DNA from: Nothopassalora personata
Lineage: Eukaryota > Ascomycota > Dothideomycetes > Mycosphaerellales > Mycosphaerellaceae
Length of the DNA: 64,000 nt
Direction: 5' to 3'
Assembly (NCBI GenBank): GCA_033816765.1
Contig: CM066294.1
Location: 2,108,001-2,172,000, forward strand
Positions 10,069 through 18,621 of this stretch are shown here, piece by piece. Numbering within the stretch: position 1 is the first letter of the stretch; each line of letters begins with the position of its first letter. The notes beneath the pieces are model-generated. The model was not told the DNA's origin, ran no database searches, and saw only the letters and a program-made list of their open reading frames with translations. The position numbers and the translations under genes are program-made.

Positions 10069-10148
10069 GCGACAATGGCGAGTCGCAGCAGTATTGTTGT
10101 GCGACAATGGCGAGTCGCAGCAGTTGGCGAGTCGCAGCAGTATTGTTG
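10069..10148 (+). repeat. Subterminal tandem repeat near the right end
   Basis: A unit starting GCGACAATGGCGAGTCGCAG occurs at 10069 and 10101, and a shorter copy (GGCGAGTCGCAGCAGTATTG) follows at about 10126. Each holds the GGCGAGTCGC word. These mirror the GACTCGCT repeats inside the left end. Confidence 0.8.
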
Positions 10149-10184
10149 GTGGTTGTTGAGGAAGAGCGAGTGCAGCGAGTGAGG

Positions 10185-10227
10185 ATTTCGAATACGCGTA
10201 TTTGCCGGTTTTGTAAGCCTAGGCCAC
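10185..10227 (-). repeat. Right terminal inverted repeat of the transposon
   Basis: The reverse complement starts GTGGCCTAGGCTTACAAAAC and matches the left repeat at 40 of 43 positions. The right copy of the flanking 8-bp repeat CGGATGAC is at 10231-10238. Confidence 0.9.
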
Positions 10228-10238
10228 CGCCGGATGAC

Positions 10239-11017
10239 TGATTCGATGGCAAGATGCTCAGCCTCAGGCCGTCAGCCACACTTTCCAGACTCTACACTGC
10301 TGCTCGTTCCCACCAACCACCTCCATCCCTCAACCTCTCGCCATTCGCACCGCGTGTCACTGAATCCCGCCCGTCGCCCGCTACATCCATCAGACACCAC
10401 CGTCAAGTTGCTGGCAACTGATCTTAGCGACCGACGAGCGACTTCAACGGCCCATCTTTCTGCGAGACCGCGACGACACCCGCCGCGCCCTCAAAGACGC
10501 CTTCACTGGTAGAACGGCCGGACACTGCGTATCACCCTCACCCACGCTCAAATCCTCTCTCACACTCGCACATCTCTCACGCTATCGCCGAGTCGATCAA
10601 CGCCCGAGACACGTCCAAGTGCCGCAGCTGGTCGCATACTCCTCGAGTGTGAGGGTGAGTCGTGAAAACTCTTTAGCTTAGACAAGACACGCACCTTTGT
10701 GCGCCGCAAACAAAGACACCACACAATCACGCACGATACACTCGCAAACTACTCAATTCTCCTACTTCTACTCCGCTTGTGAAGCGCTAACACGAGTTCT
10801 GATCACTTAGTTGCGATCCGCTCACGTGTCGTGCGTCTTCACAACCAAGTCAAAACTCGGCAATACCGCCATCACGTATTCTCCACTCTTCATCCGCTCT
10901 TTCGCAAAGAACCACAAACTTCAGAAGAGCTCCAAAGGCATCAAGAAGCGCCAGACACAACGCTTTGAGCTCGCCATCAAGAAGCCCGTCTCTCCACCGC
11001 GCAAGCCACTGGCGCAG
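10239..11017 (+). promoter_or_regulatory. TFIIB upstream region with probable 5'-UTR intron
   Basis: This is the host flank between the transposon and the TFIIB start codon. A good intron candidate runs from GTGAGT at 10655 to CACTTAG at 10810, with branch site GCTAAC at 10786-10791 (about 20 nt before the acceptor). No ATG-initiated extension is needed, so it would be a leader intron. A Cys-less, Pro/Ser/Arg-rich ORF at 10234-10512 looks like chance. The stretch probably once formed the ATP14/TFIIB divergent promoter, now split by the insertion. Confidence 0.4.
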
Positions 11018-12175
11018 ATGGCACAAGTCCTGTCACCCGGGGCTGTCCCCGAACCCGTCCGCCAGAGGCCCAAGGAAGAAGAGTGGCGCGAGAACCTGAA
11101 CGTGAGGCTTACCTGCAAGGACTGTCGCACTGATCCTCCCGAGCTGTACGAAGACCACGCGAGTGGTGACTTGATCTGCGCCGAGTGCGGCCTCGTCTTG
11201 CAAGAGCGTGGTATCGACACCAGCTCCGAGTGGCGCACATTCTCCAACGACGACCAGGGCAATGACGACCCGAGTCGTGTGGGTGACGGACCGAATGCTC
11301 TCCTCAATGGCGCCCAGCTGAACACTACCATCGCCTTTGGCGACGGCGGCATGCGTAGCAAGGAGCTGCACCGCGCCCAGAACAAGGCGAACCTCGACAA
11401 GGGCAACAAGTCACTTCTCGTGGCGTACAAGCAGATCGGAGCTCTGTGCGATGGCTGGGAGTTGCCGAACAGTGTCTCAGACACTGCCAAACACCTCTAC
11501 AAGGATGCCGACGAGAGTCGAGTCTTCAAGGGCAAGAGCCAGGAGGCACTCATTGCAGGATGTGTCTTCCTCGCTTGCCGCCGTAACAACGTGCCACGCT
11601 CGTTCCGCGAAGTCATGGAGCTGACCAAGGTGAGCAAGAAGGAGATCGGCCGTACCTTCAAGATGTTGGAGACCTACCTCATGGGCAAGGAGAAGGAACG
11701 GCAGGCTAACGGTCAGAGTACGAGCGTGCTTGGTGGTGGTAAGTACCGACCTTCTTCAATTTCTTTCGCCGCCCGAATCTATCCACTAAACTGTCATCAA
11801 GGTACCGTCGCTTTCAGCGGAGAGTATAAGGGCTCCACCACTTCCGATCCTTCCGAGATGTGCGCTCGCTGGTGCAGTCACCTCAACATGAGCCAACAAG
11901 CTTCCAACGTCGCCATCGAGATCGCCAGCAATATGACCAAGTCTGGTGCTCTTGCTGGTCGTTCCCCTCTCTCTGCCGCTGCCGCCTGCATCTACATGGC
12001 CGGTCACCTCATGGAGGAGGTCAAGAGTGCGAAAGAGGTGCAGGATGTTGCAAAGGTTAGCGACAGCACCATCCGCCACGCCTACAAGCTCCTCTATGCC
12101 GACCGCGCCAAATTGATCACGGAAGACATCATCGCTCGTGGCGCGAACACTGCGAAGCTCCCCAAGCCAGCTTAG
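11018..12175 (+). CDS. SUA7: Transcription initiation factor IIB
   Basis: The 364-aa protein is encoded by 11018-11738 and 11802-12175. The 63-nt intron (GTAAGT...CACTAAAC...CAAG) lacks stops and is a multiple of three, so it reads through as an ORF; its removal restores the GGG/TVAFSGEYKG junction. The N-terminal zinc ribbon is CKDC...CAEC (about residues 33-58), followed by the B-finger region (SSEWRTFSNDD) and two cyclin-like repeats (about 130-215 and 245-330, including KSQEALIAGCVFLACR and LSAAAACIYMAGHL). TFIIB bridges TBP and RNA polymerase II and helps set the start site. Start codon 11018 (MAQVLSPG) is chosen because it matches the family N-terminus; the open frame upstream has no suitable ATG. 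Length fits fungal TFIIB (about 345-365 aa). Confidence 0.95.
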   Translation: MAQVLSPGAVPEPVRQRPKEEEWRENLNVRLTCKDCRTDPPELYEDHASGDLICAECGLVLQERGIDTSSEWRTFSNDDQGNDDPSRVGDGPNALLNGAQLNTTIAFGDGGMRSKELHRAQNKANLDKGNKSLLVAYKQIGALCDGWELPNSVSDTAKHLYKDADESRVFKGKSQEALIAGCVFLACRRNNVPRSFREVMELTKVSKKEIGRTFKMLETYLMGKEKERQANGQSTSVLGGGKYRPSSISFAARIYPLNCHQGTVAFSGEYKGSTTSDPSEMCARWCSHLNMSQQASNVAIEIASNMTKSGALAGRSPLSAAAACIYMAGHLMEEVKSAKEVQDVAKVSDSTIRHAYKLLYADRAKLITEDIIARGANTAKLPKPA

Positions 12176-13528
12176 AAAGGTGTCAAAGGTCAATTTTCCT
12201 GGTCCTCGGCGCTTTGTCATGATGGACCTCATGGCTTGCAAACCCGCATCTGCGGATGGCTATTGCCTGAGACTTCTCGCGGTCACGATGGAAGCTTTTG
12301 CAGGCACTGTGACTGTGGCCGGAACTTCCACCCCCTTCGTTGAAAGCTGTCTCGAATCACTGTCTTTTCGATCGAGGGAGATACCTCATGGATCGCAATC
12401 CTTCACGACATATCATCAGCACATCGGTCTCGCCACCGATCGTCAGCATGATTCTACTACTTTTTCAACGTATGCAACGCTCTTCAGGGCGCCCAGATTG
12501 ATATTGCAGAAGCGAAGCGACTCGCAACTCGAAAATCTTACATGCTACAAAACCAGATTGAAATGCTCCGAGCGAGCCGAAAAAAGTGAGCGATAACAAG
12601 GGGCTTGGGCCGGGTTATATTTGCTTTCATGGCGTGTCACTCAATGATCACGTTGAGACCATACCCCAAAAAGATGTTTATCCACATGGTCACGTCGACC
12701 AGGCTCAGAGATAGTTACTGTGATTAGACAATGATAACGCAAGCGTTCGCTTGTACTCATTCATTGCACTCAGTCGCGCATCTTCTCCTTTCGTCTTCCC
12801 TACCATTGTCTCCTGCTGAACATCATTAGATCAAACGTGAAATGCAATTTCCTCTTTCGTCCTTAACAGCGCGGCTCTGATTTCCTGCCGGCAATGAGCC
12901 AGTCGATCAAACGTGCTGCTGTAATAAGCTATCTTCAACCAACCACATGGCATCCCAGCGATGTCTCACATGTCAGTGAGATCGACCTCATCACGTGAAC
13001 TCTGCAATTTCCTCTTTGAGTAGATGCTGCGATTGCCGGTCTTTCTCCTGGTGTTCTGACATGCTTCTCCCTCCGTATTTTCACCGCAACAGGCTCCCAC
13101 AGATGGGACGATCAGCTCGCGGCGAACATGTGGAAGCGATGCGATTTCCTGAAGAGGTGGCGAACGAGGTACGACTGCACTGCCGAGGCTGCTCTGACGG
13201 GGACGTGCAAGACGGGTGGCGTCGCGCGGACACCAACCTTCCTGTTGTTAGTACTACTTGGTGTCGCGTCTGACCATTTTCACATGCCCAATGGTGGGAA
13301 GTGCAATCGGTATAGAGTTAAGAGGTCCGTTCCTGGTTTTGTTTTATCTCTTGCACATACTCGTCACCTGGACTAAGATTTGATTTCTCGTGGGGGCACG
13401 TTGATAGCAGGACGACACGCATAAAAGGACGTATCGACGGAGGGAGTAGTAGACTCTCGAAGGCAGATTCGCACGCTTGCGCTCGTAGACTTGTACGACT
13501 TGCGAAGCACGCACAGGAACTGCCCATC
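12176..13528. other. Intergenic region, nothing recognised
   Basis: Holds only short ORFs without family features. Two stretches share the phrase CAATTTCCTCTTT (about 12846 and 13006), and GATCAAACGTG occurs at about 12830 and 12904. No tRNA or conserved protein is recognised. Confidence 0.5.
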
Positions 13529-15007
13529 ATGGAGGCAGGATGGCCACTGATCAAGTTCCTCTTCCCACAAGTCCCGTCTATGAGCTGGGCAGCGACACAG
13601 AATGCCTTGGGGTTGACGGATACCTCGAAATTCTGGGACACTCGGACGGCGGTCACGGTTCACGTCCTGCGAGGCCTTATGAGTGGCAATGGCAAGAAGG
13701 ATATTCCACCCATATCGAAGATCCAGAATGGTACCCTGCGGGAACCAGGCGTGAAGGGCAAGACATGGGTCGCAACTGCGAAGATCGCAAAGCCGCCACA
13801 AGAGGACGGTGATCTGAGGGAGGCGGTCTTCGCGGCGGTGGACGCGATGAAGAAGGAGGAAGTTACATATACCAAGCCGGAGTGTGAGGATCTTGAGGTC
13901 GAGTGGACCGGCTATAGACCCAATGCTGCCGATGGGGAGCCTTTGCCTAACATCAGCGAAGAGGAGAAATACAAGCGCATGATGGCCGAGCCCACCAGGT
14001 CCAGTGAAATTACAATCCTCTACTTCCACGGCGGAGCATACTATCTCTGCGACCCTCGCACTCACCGACCTCTCACTAGCCGCCTGGCAAAAGAAAGCAA
14101 CGGCCGCGTCTGCTCCGTCCGTTACCGCCTCGCACCACAAACCGCCTTTCCCGGCCAACTCATCGATGCCCTCATGGTCTACCTCTCCCTCCTTTACCCT
14201 CCCCCCGGCAGCATGCACGCCGCAGTCCCCGCCGAACACATCGTGCTAGGCGGCGACAGCGCCGGCGGCAACCTCTCCTTCGGCCTCCTCCAACTCCTCC
14301 TCCAAATGCAACGCTCCACCTCCGGCGCCGTCCCCGTAGTAAAATTCCACGGCCGCGACGTTCACGTGCCTCTTCCTGCCGGCGTCTCCGCAAACAGTGG
14401 CTGGTTCGACATATCCCGCGCCATGCCCAGCCTCGAACATAACGCGAAATACGACTACCTCCCTTCCGCCTCTCACGACGATGAAGTCTCCCGGTTCCCA
14501 AAAGACTCCATCTGGCCCACGGATCCACCTCGCGGAGACCTCTTCTGCGACCTCTCACTCCTAGACCATCCCCTCGCATCCCTAGTCCTGGCAGAATCCT
14601 GGGAAAACTCCCCGCCACTGTGGATGTGCACCGGCTACGAGATGCTTGCGGACGAAGATTGCCTCGTTGCTTCGCGGGCTGCACAGCAGAGCGTGAAAGT
14701 GCAGTTTGAGCAGTATGAGGCTATGCCGCATTGCTTTGCCATGTTGATCCCGCATTTGCAGACGAGTCATGCGTGTATGAGGAGTTGGGGCGATTGGGCG
14801 AGAAGGTGTGTGGAGAGTCCGGGGCAGATGGGGACGAGTGGGAAGCTGGTGCATGCGAAGGCGGGCAAGGAGGATAAGGAGATTGATGTAAGAACGATGC
14901 CGAGTGTGAATTATGATGAGGCTTGGGGGCTGGTGAAGGCGGCGAAGTTGAAGAGGTTACAGGGGTGGGAGAAGGAGGGGAAGGGAATGCCGAAGGCGGC
15001 GTTGTGA
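13529..15007 (+). CDS. Alpha/beta hydrolase fold-3 (HSL-type) esterase/lipase
   Basis: An intronless 492-aa protein. The hormone-sensitive-lipase family oxyanion motif HGGAYY is near residue 167 and the nucleophile elbow GDSAGGN near 242. A candidate acid is at DEDCLVASR (near 375) and a catalytic His at PHCF (near 400), giving a complete Ser-Asp-His triad. A hydrophobic N-terminus (WPLIKFLFPQVPSMSWA) may associate with membrane. The family hydrolyses carboxyl esters, often steryl or acyl esters, in the cytosol or at lipid droplets; the substrate cannot be read from the sequence. About 130 residues precede the catalytic domain, and a Lys-rich tail follows it. The gene stands alone between two intergenic gaps. 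Codon use changes from relaxed to strongly C-ending around 14050-14600, then relaxes again. Confidence 0.85.
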   Translation: MEAGWPLIKFLFPQVPSMSWAATQNALGLTDTSKFWDTRTAVTVHVLRGLMSGNGKKDIPPISKIQNGTLREPGVKGKTWVATAKIAKPPQEDGDLREAVFAAVDAMKKEEVTYTKPECEDLEVEWTGYRPNAADGEPLPNISEEEKYKRMMAEPTRSSEITILYFHGGAYYLCDPRTHRPLTSRLAKESNGRVCSVRYRLAPQTAFPGQLIDALMVYLSLLYPPPGSMHAAVPAEHIVLGGDSAGGNLSFGLLQLLLQMQRSTSGAVPVVKFHGRDVHVPLPAGVSANSGWFDISRAMPSLEHNAKYDYLPSASHDDEVSRFPKDSIWPTDPPRGDLFCDLSLLDHPLASLVLAESWENSPPLWMCTGYEMLADEDCLVASRAAQQSVKVQFEQYEAMPHCFAMLIPHLQTSHACMRSWGDWARRCVESPGQMGTSGKLVHAKAGKEDKEIDVRTMPSVNYDEAWGLVKAAKLKRLQGWEKEGKGMPKAAL

Positions 15008-15715
15008 AAGGGTGGTGGGATGGCATGGCGTGGCGTGGCATGTGATGAGTATGGGAAGGGGGGCAGGATGCGATAGATACGCGAAATCGACCTCGTGTTT
15101 GCCTTTTCCCATACTGTATTATCTCCCTGCCATGACAAGCAATATCATATAAAGCTGACATACAGGTCTTCTGAGGAAGAAACCCTATCCCCTGAATACC
15201 TGTTGTCACCAGCCCGAACGTAATATGTCAAGAAGGCTTCAATACTGCCTTCAAAGGTGAATTATTGTATTTTTGATGATACACGGTGTTGTGGCCATAG
15301 GATTCTTGGTTTAGGGGTATACGCCCTCGTTGTACCAATGAGGGTAGAGTATATACGACTGTCCAGATGGGTCCAGAGCTATTGAAGTAGCTCTCCACAC
15401 CCTGATCGAGCATCAGAAGGCTAGACGAAGAATAATGGGTTCTGGTCTTCCTGCAAAGGGAGATGACCCTAGGAATGATATTGCCTTTCACTCAAGTATA
15501 GATATGTCTATGAAACAGTAGTGCTGGAGTCATGACGAGGAAAATGATTGTACAGACAGGTGATGATACGCGTGAATAGCGAGAATGTACAATCATATAT
15601 TGTGGGCGGGAGAATAAATCTTGGTGACATGAGTCGTTGTGAAGTGACTCAATTATATGTTGGATATCATAAACTCAGAAGAAAAAACACATCATGCTTC
15701 ACTACTCAACAGCAT
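15008..15715. other. Intergenic region, nothing recognised
   Basis: Contains a simple GTGGGATGGCATGGCGTGGC-like run just after the esterase stop, and AT-richer sequence further on. Only short ORFs are present, none conserved in appearance. Confidence 0.45.
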
Positions 15716-16130
15716 CTACTGCCTCCCAGACGAAGTACCATCATCAGCACCCGGAAGTCCCTCCTCATCGCCTGGCTCCGTGTATGTACCGCTGCTCTTC
15801 GCGGCACCACGTGTACGACCATCGATAATATTACTCTCATCGATGGCGTCCCGATCGTCACGCTCTGTCCACACGATTAGCATTGTACCATCCAATCTAG
15901 AGAAACCACATACGAAGCTGCTCCTCCGAGTTCGCAACCTTTGGATCATCGATAGGATCCTCTACAGGTGCGGCGTCGCTCTGAACCGGGACGCCGTATT
16001 GGTTCTGGCCGGTTCGGCTGGTGTAGTCGTTGTCGCCGGCATCACCTGCTGGGACGTCGCCACCGGTCTGGTCGTTCTGGGCCTCGTAGTTGTCCTCGGC
16101 GGCGCGAGTCTCGTTGGAGATGCTGGACAT
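15716..16130 (-). CDS. CHZ-domain-like histone chaperone protein
   Basis: Two exons, 16130-15914 and 15864-15716, give 121 aa; the 49-nt intron has donor GTATGT, a GCTAAT branch and acceptor ACAG. The protein is small, acidic and hydrophilic, without signal or membrane segment. After the junction comes RDDRDAIDESNIIDGRTRGAA, which resembles the CHZ motif (D-x-S-N-I-I-x-G-R-T-R-G) of Chz1-like H2A.Z/H2B chaperones, followed by the Gly/Glu-rich TEPGDEEGLPGADDGTSS. The motif is convincing but short, so the call is family-level only. The spliced form is supported because the unspliced frame stops at once. Confidence 0.7.
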
Positions 16131-17090
16131 GATGGATGTGTTGTATTGATAGAGGTAAATTGGTCTGTTGGCTGTTGCAATTTTCGTTGTTGATGAAGAT
16201 ATACTGCTGATGTTGGGATGTTTGAACAGTGGAAGAAATGCTTTAGCCCTTATACCTTACCATCGATGGTCCCAGGTCGATGGCTGTCAAGCACATGAGG
16301 TGATTGTCAACCATGATCCGAACAGACGTCACCTACGCCGCCTCGACGTCGTTGGCAGATTGTGTTATGGCTGTATTCAAGCGGTCATGCTGATGTCAAG
16401 AGTTGCCATGAAACTATGGAGCGGTCGTCCTGCGGTCCTTGCATGCATCTAGTCGAACAAGGTCATATCGACTCGTAGACATGATCCATCTTGGTATAAC
16501 GCAGGACGATCTTTCAGCCTCCTGAATGTCTGAAGAGCGTCGTTATGATGTAACAATGTGTCGAAGAAAGTGCTGCCGATTATCAGTGGTTGGACACGAA
16601 ACAAAACGTCAATGATGCGTGCAGAGAGGCTAGCGCCAGGAACAGAGTTTATATGTTGCATGACCCGCAGAACCCAATCTGTAAGATCTGAACTCTATGC
16701 ATTCACTACCGAAACAAATTCAGCGATCCAGTCTTGTTGGTGAGATGTCGTGTGCACGACCAGTCTCACGCGTCATCACGTGCTTCGTCCAAATTCGTGC
16801 CCTACAGTCTGTGACGAGCATGTATGACGGGCTAAGACCGCAAATCGCTCATGTATTATTGTGTCTCGCTGTGAAATGCAACATCGCTGGGTATCGAGCT
16901 ATAAAATATCGAATGCTGGCCGAAGTTTTTCGCGTCGGTAGTAGCAGGGGTGAGTGGTGCAGTTGGCGTGACAACGAGCCAGTGACCCGTGCGCGTTCCT
17001 GACGCCAGATTTCGTAGGCAAGGCAGCTTGCGCAGGTACGCATATCGCGTGGGCCGCGTACGACGATGTGGTGGTCCCTAAGTGAAGCGA
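16131..17090. other. Intergenic region, nothing recognised
   Basis: Lies between the CHZ-like gene's start and the zinc-finger gene's 3' end. Only short ORFs, no repeats of note and no RNA gene recognised. Confidence 0.5.
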
Positions 17091-18254
17091 CTACTCGTCG
17101 TCCTCTTCGACGGCAGCGGCCCTTGCGGATCTGCCCTGGCGCTTCGCAGGTGGCTTCGGGGCGGGCTCCTCAGCATCGGCGTCCAGGTTGTCGGCATCCT
17201 CAGCGCCAGGTGCTGCAGCCTTCTTGCCTCGACCCTTCTTAGGAGGCGCCTTCGGCTTCTCAGCAGGCTGTAGATCGGCGTCGTTGTCTGCCTCTGCTTC
17301 GGCGGTTGGAGGGGCCTTCGGCTTTCTGCCTTTCTTTTTGGCCGGAGCTGGCTCAGCTTCCTCGTCGGCTGCTTCCTCGGCCTTGGCTTTTCGTGCTCTG
17401 GGCTTCTTCGCTGGTGGTGGCTCCGCTCTATCGTCGTCCTGGGCCTTCAACTTCTTGCCGCGAGCTTTCTTGGGCGGCGGTGCTTCATCTTCGTCCTCGT
17501 CCTCGTCCTCGTCCGCAGCTTTGCGGGCACGCTTCTTTGGAGCGGGCTTCTTCTTCGGGGCAGTGTCTTCGTCTTCCTCATCGTCCTCCTGCAAATCATT
17601 AGCACTATTCGGACTCTTGGAATATTCAATTCACCTCAGCCTTCTTCTTGCTCTTCGCGGACTGCTTGACGAACATGCCTTGCATTGGCTTAGCAGAATT
17701 GTAGCGATTCATCTCTGCGTCCTGCAGAGTGTCAGTGCTTGAGCATCATGGAATTGTGCACAAGACTTACACCCTTCCAATCATCGTCATCAACATGCTC
17801 AACTTCAAGAGCGCGCTTCACCTTCTCTTGAATCTCTTCAGGAATCTCGTCCAGACCGTCGATCATGTCCTCATCGCCATCAGTCTTTTCCTTCCAGTTG
17901 TGTAGCATTGTTGGCGTGACGCAGCCCCTATAGTCATGTCAGTGAGAGTAGGTGCAGACAATCATCTGACGTACCAGTGCCGCCACTTCCAGCTGGTGTG
18001 CTCCTGGAAGACAACTGTGACGCCTACTCTGATCTCGCCTGAGGAGCAGCATGTCAGTCAAGTCGCCGACAGATTGAGACCATCAGTGGGCGAGTCTACC
18101 TCCGCCAATCTTGACGTTCTCCTTCTTGCAATCGGTGGCGGAGCATCCTGCTCGGCCTTGCTTGGCAATCTCTGATGATAGTCAGTGGCTTGTCCGCACA
18201 TGTGTATTTGTTTGTTTGTCGCTCAGACTGACCAACGCGATAATTGCCCGACAT
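17091..18254 (-). CDS. PARP-type zinc-finger nuclear protein with acidic/basic low-complexity tail
   Basis: The protein starts at ATG 18254 (MSGNYR) and continues after a 61-nt intron (exon 1 18254-18233, donor GTCAGT; exon 2 starts at 18171). It reads VEIAKQGRAGCSATDCKKENVKIGGG; after the next intron, EIRVGVTVVFQEHTSWKWRHW; after the third, GCVTPTMLHNWKEK. That order of C-x4-C and H-x2-C is the PARP-type zinc finger, which binds nicked DNA in PARP and DNA ligase III. Next come an acidic helix (DEIPEEIQEKVKRALEVEHVDDDDW) and a long tail, coded mainly by 17594-17091, with alternating Lys/Pro/Ala and Asp/Glu blocks containing AT-hook-like KKGRKPKA and PPKKGRGKKA. No catalytic PARP domain follows, so it is a stand-alone DNA-damage or chromatin protein. 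At least five introns are needed. Confidence 0.85.
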
Positions 18255-18621
18255 TATGGCAGCTGTCTGACAGGCTGAGGGGAATTGAGTTTACGGCGCG
18301 TTCGGACGCGTTTTCAAGGCAAACACAATGTCACTTTACAGGAAACCGCGGCTTCGGTTCAGATAGGCACAAACGCCCGTTCGAGCCCGGTGGTGTCGTG
18401 CGGCGAATGAAAAGATGGTCTGCTGTGTGATGTGTGGTGTTGCTGTTGCTGTTGCTGTTGAATTGAGGATGAAGACCAACGTTGGCTTCTGAGTTGTCGC
18501 ACGCCAGGCATCCAAGGCGCCGCTCGGACCTCCCATCTCGCGGACGTCATGTCCCCGAACTTTTTCGCCTCCTAACAGTCTCATTCCCATCAACACACAA
18601 CACAACAATGCGCCAGCGCAA
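18255..18621. promoter_or_regulatory. Shared divergent promoter, with TTGCTG microsatellite
   Basis: 367 bp separate the start codons of the zinc-finger gene (-) and the large mitochondrial protein gene (+). A TGCTGT hexamer microsatellite lies at about 18441-18460. No defined factor site is identified. Confidence 0.45.

Larger units (their letters stand above)
5435..10230. mobile_element. 4.8-kb TIR DNA transposon with integrase-like transposase, RIP-type lesions
   Basis: The two ends carry 43-bp inverted repeats (5436-5478 and 10185-10227, 40/43 matches). An 8-bp direct repeat CGGATGAC lies at 5427-5434 and 10231-10238. It sits 1 nt and 3 nt outside the inverted repeats, so exact ends are uncertain by a few bases. 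Inside are a transposase-like frame (5572-7343, +), an accessory frame (7412-8925, +) and an intron-containing gene (9889-9073, -). I counted about 40 copies of GACTCGC/GCGAGTC-type words across coding and non-coding parts. Most interruptions in the frames are TAG, as TGG-to-TAG or CAG-to-TAG changes would give. The element separates ATP14 from the TFIIB gene. I cannot name its superfamily: the 8-bp duplication recalls hAT or Zisupton elements, but the transposase is integrase-like. Confidence 0.8.

Noticed and set aside
5435..10230. Starship-type giant element
   Set aside because: Too short, and no DUF3435 tyrosine recombinase is present.
5427..10238. hAT transposon, from CAGTG-like end and 8-bp direct repeat
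   Set aside because: The encoded transposase is integrase-like with no hAT dimerisation region, and the 8-bp repeats are not flush with the inverted repeats.
10234..10512. 92-aa ORF at the transposon's right flank
   Set aside because: Biased composition (Pro/Ser/Arg/His) typical of an untranslated leader or promoter; no homology features.
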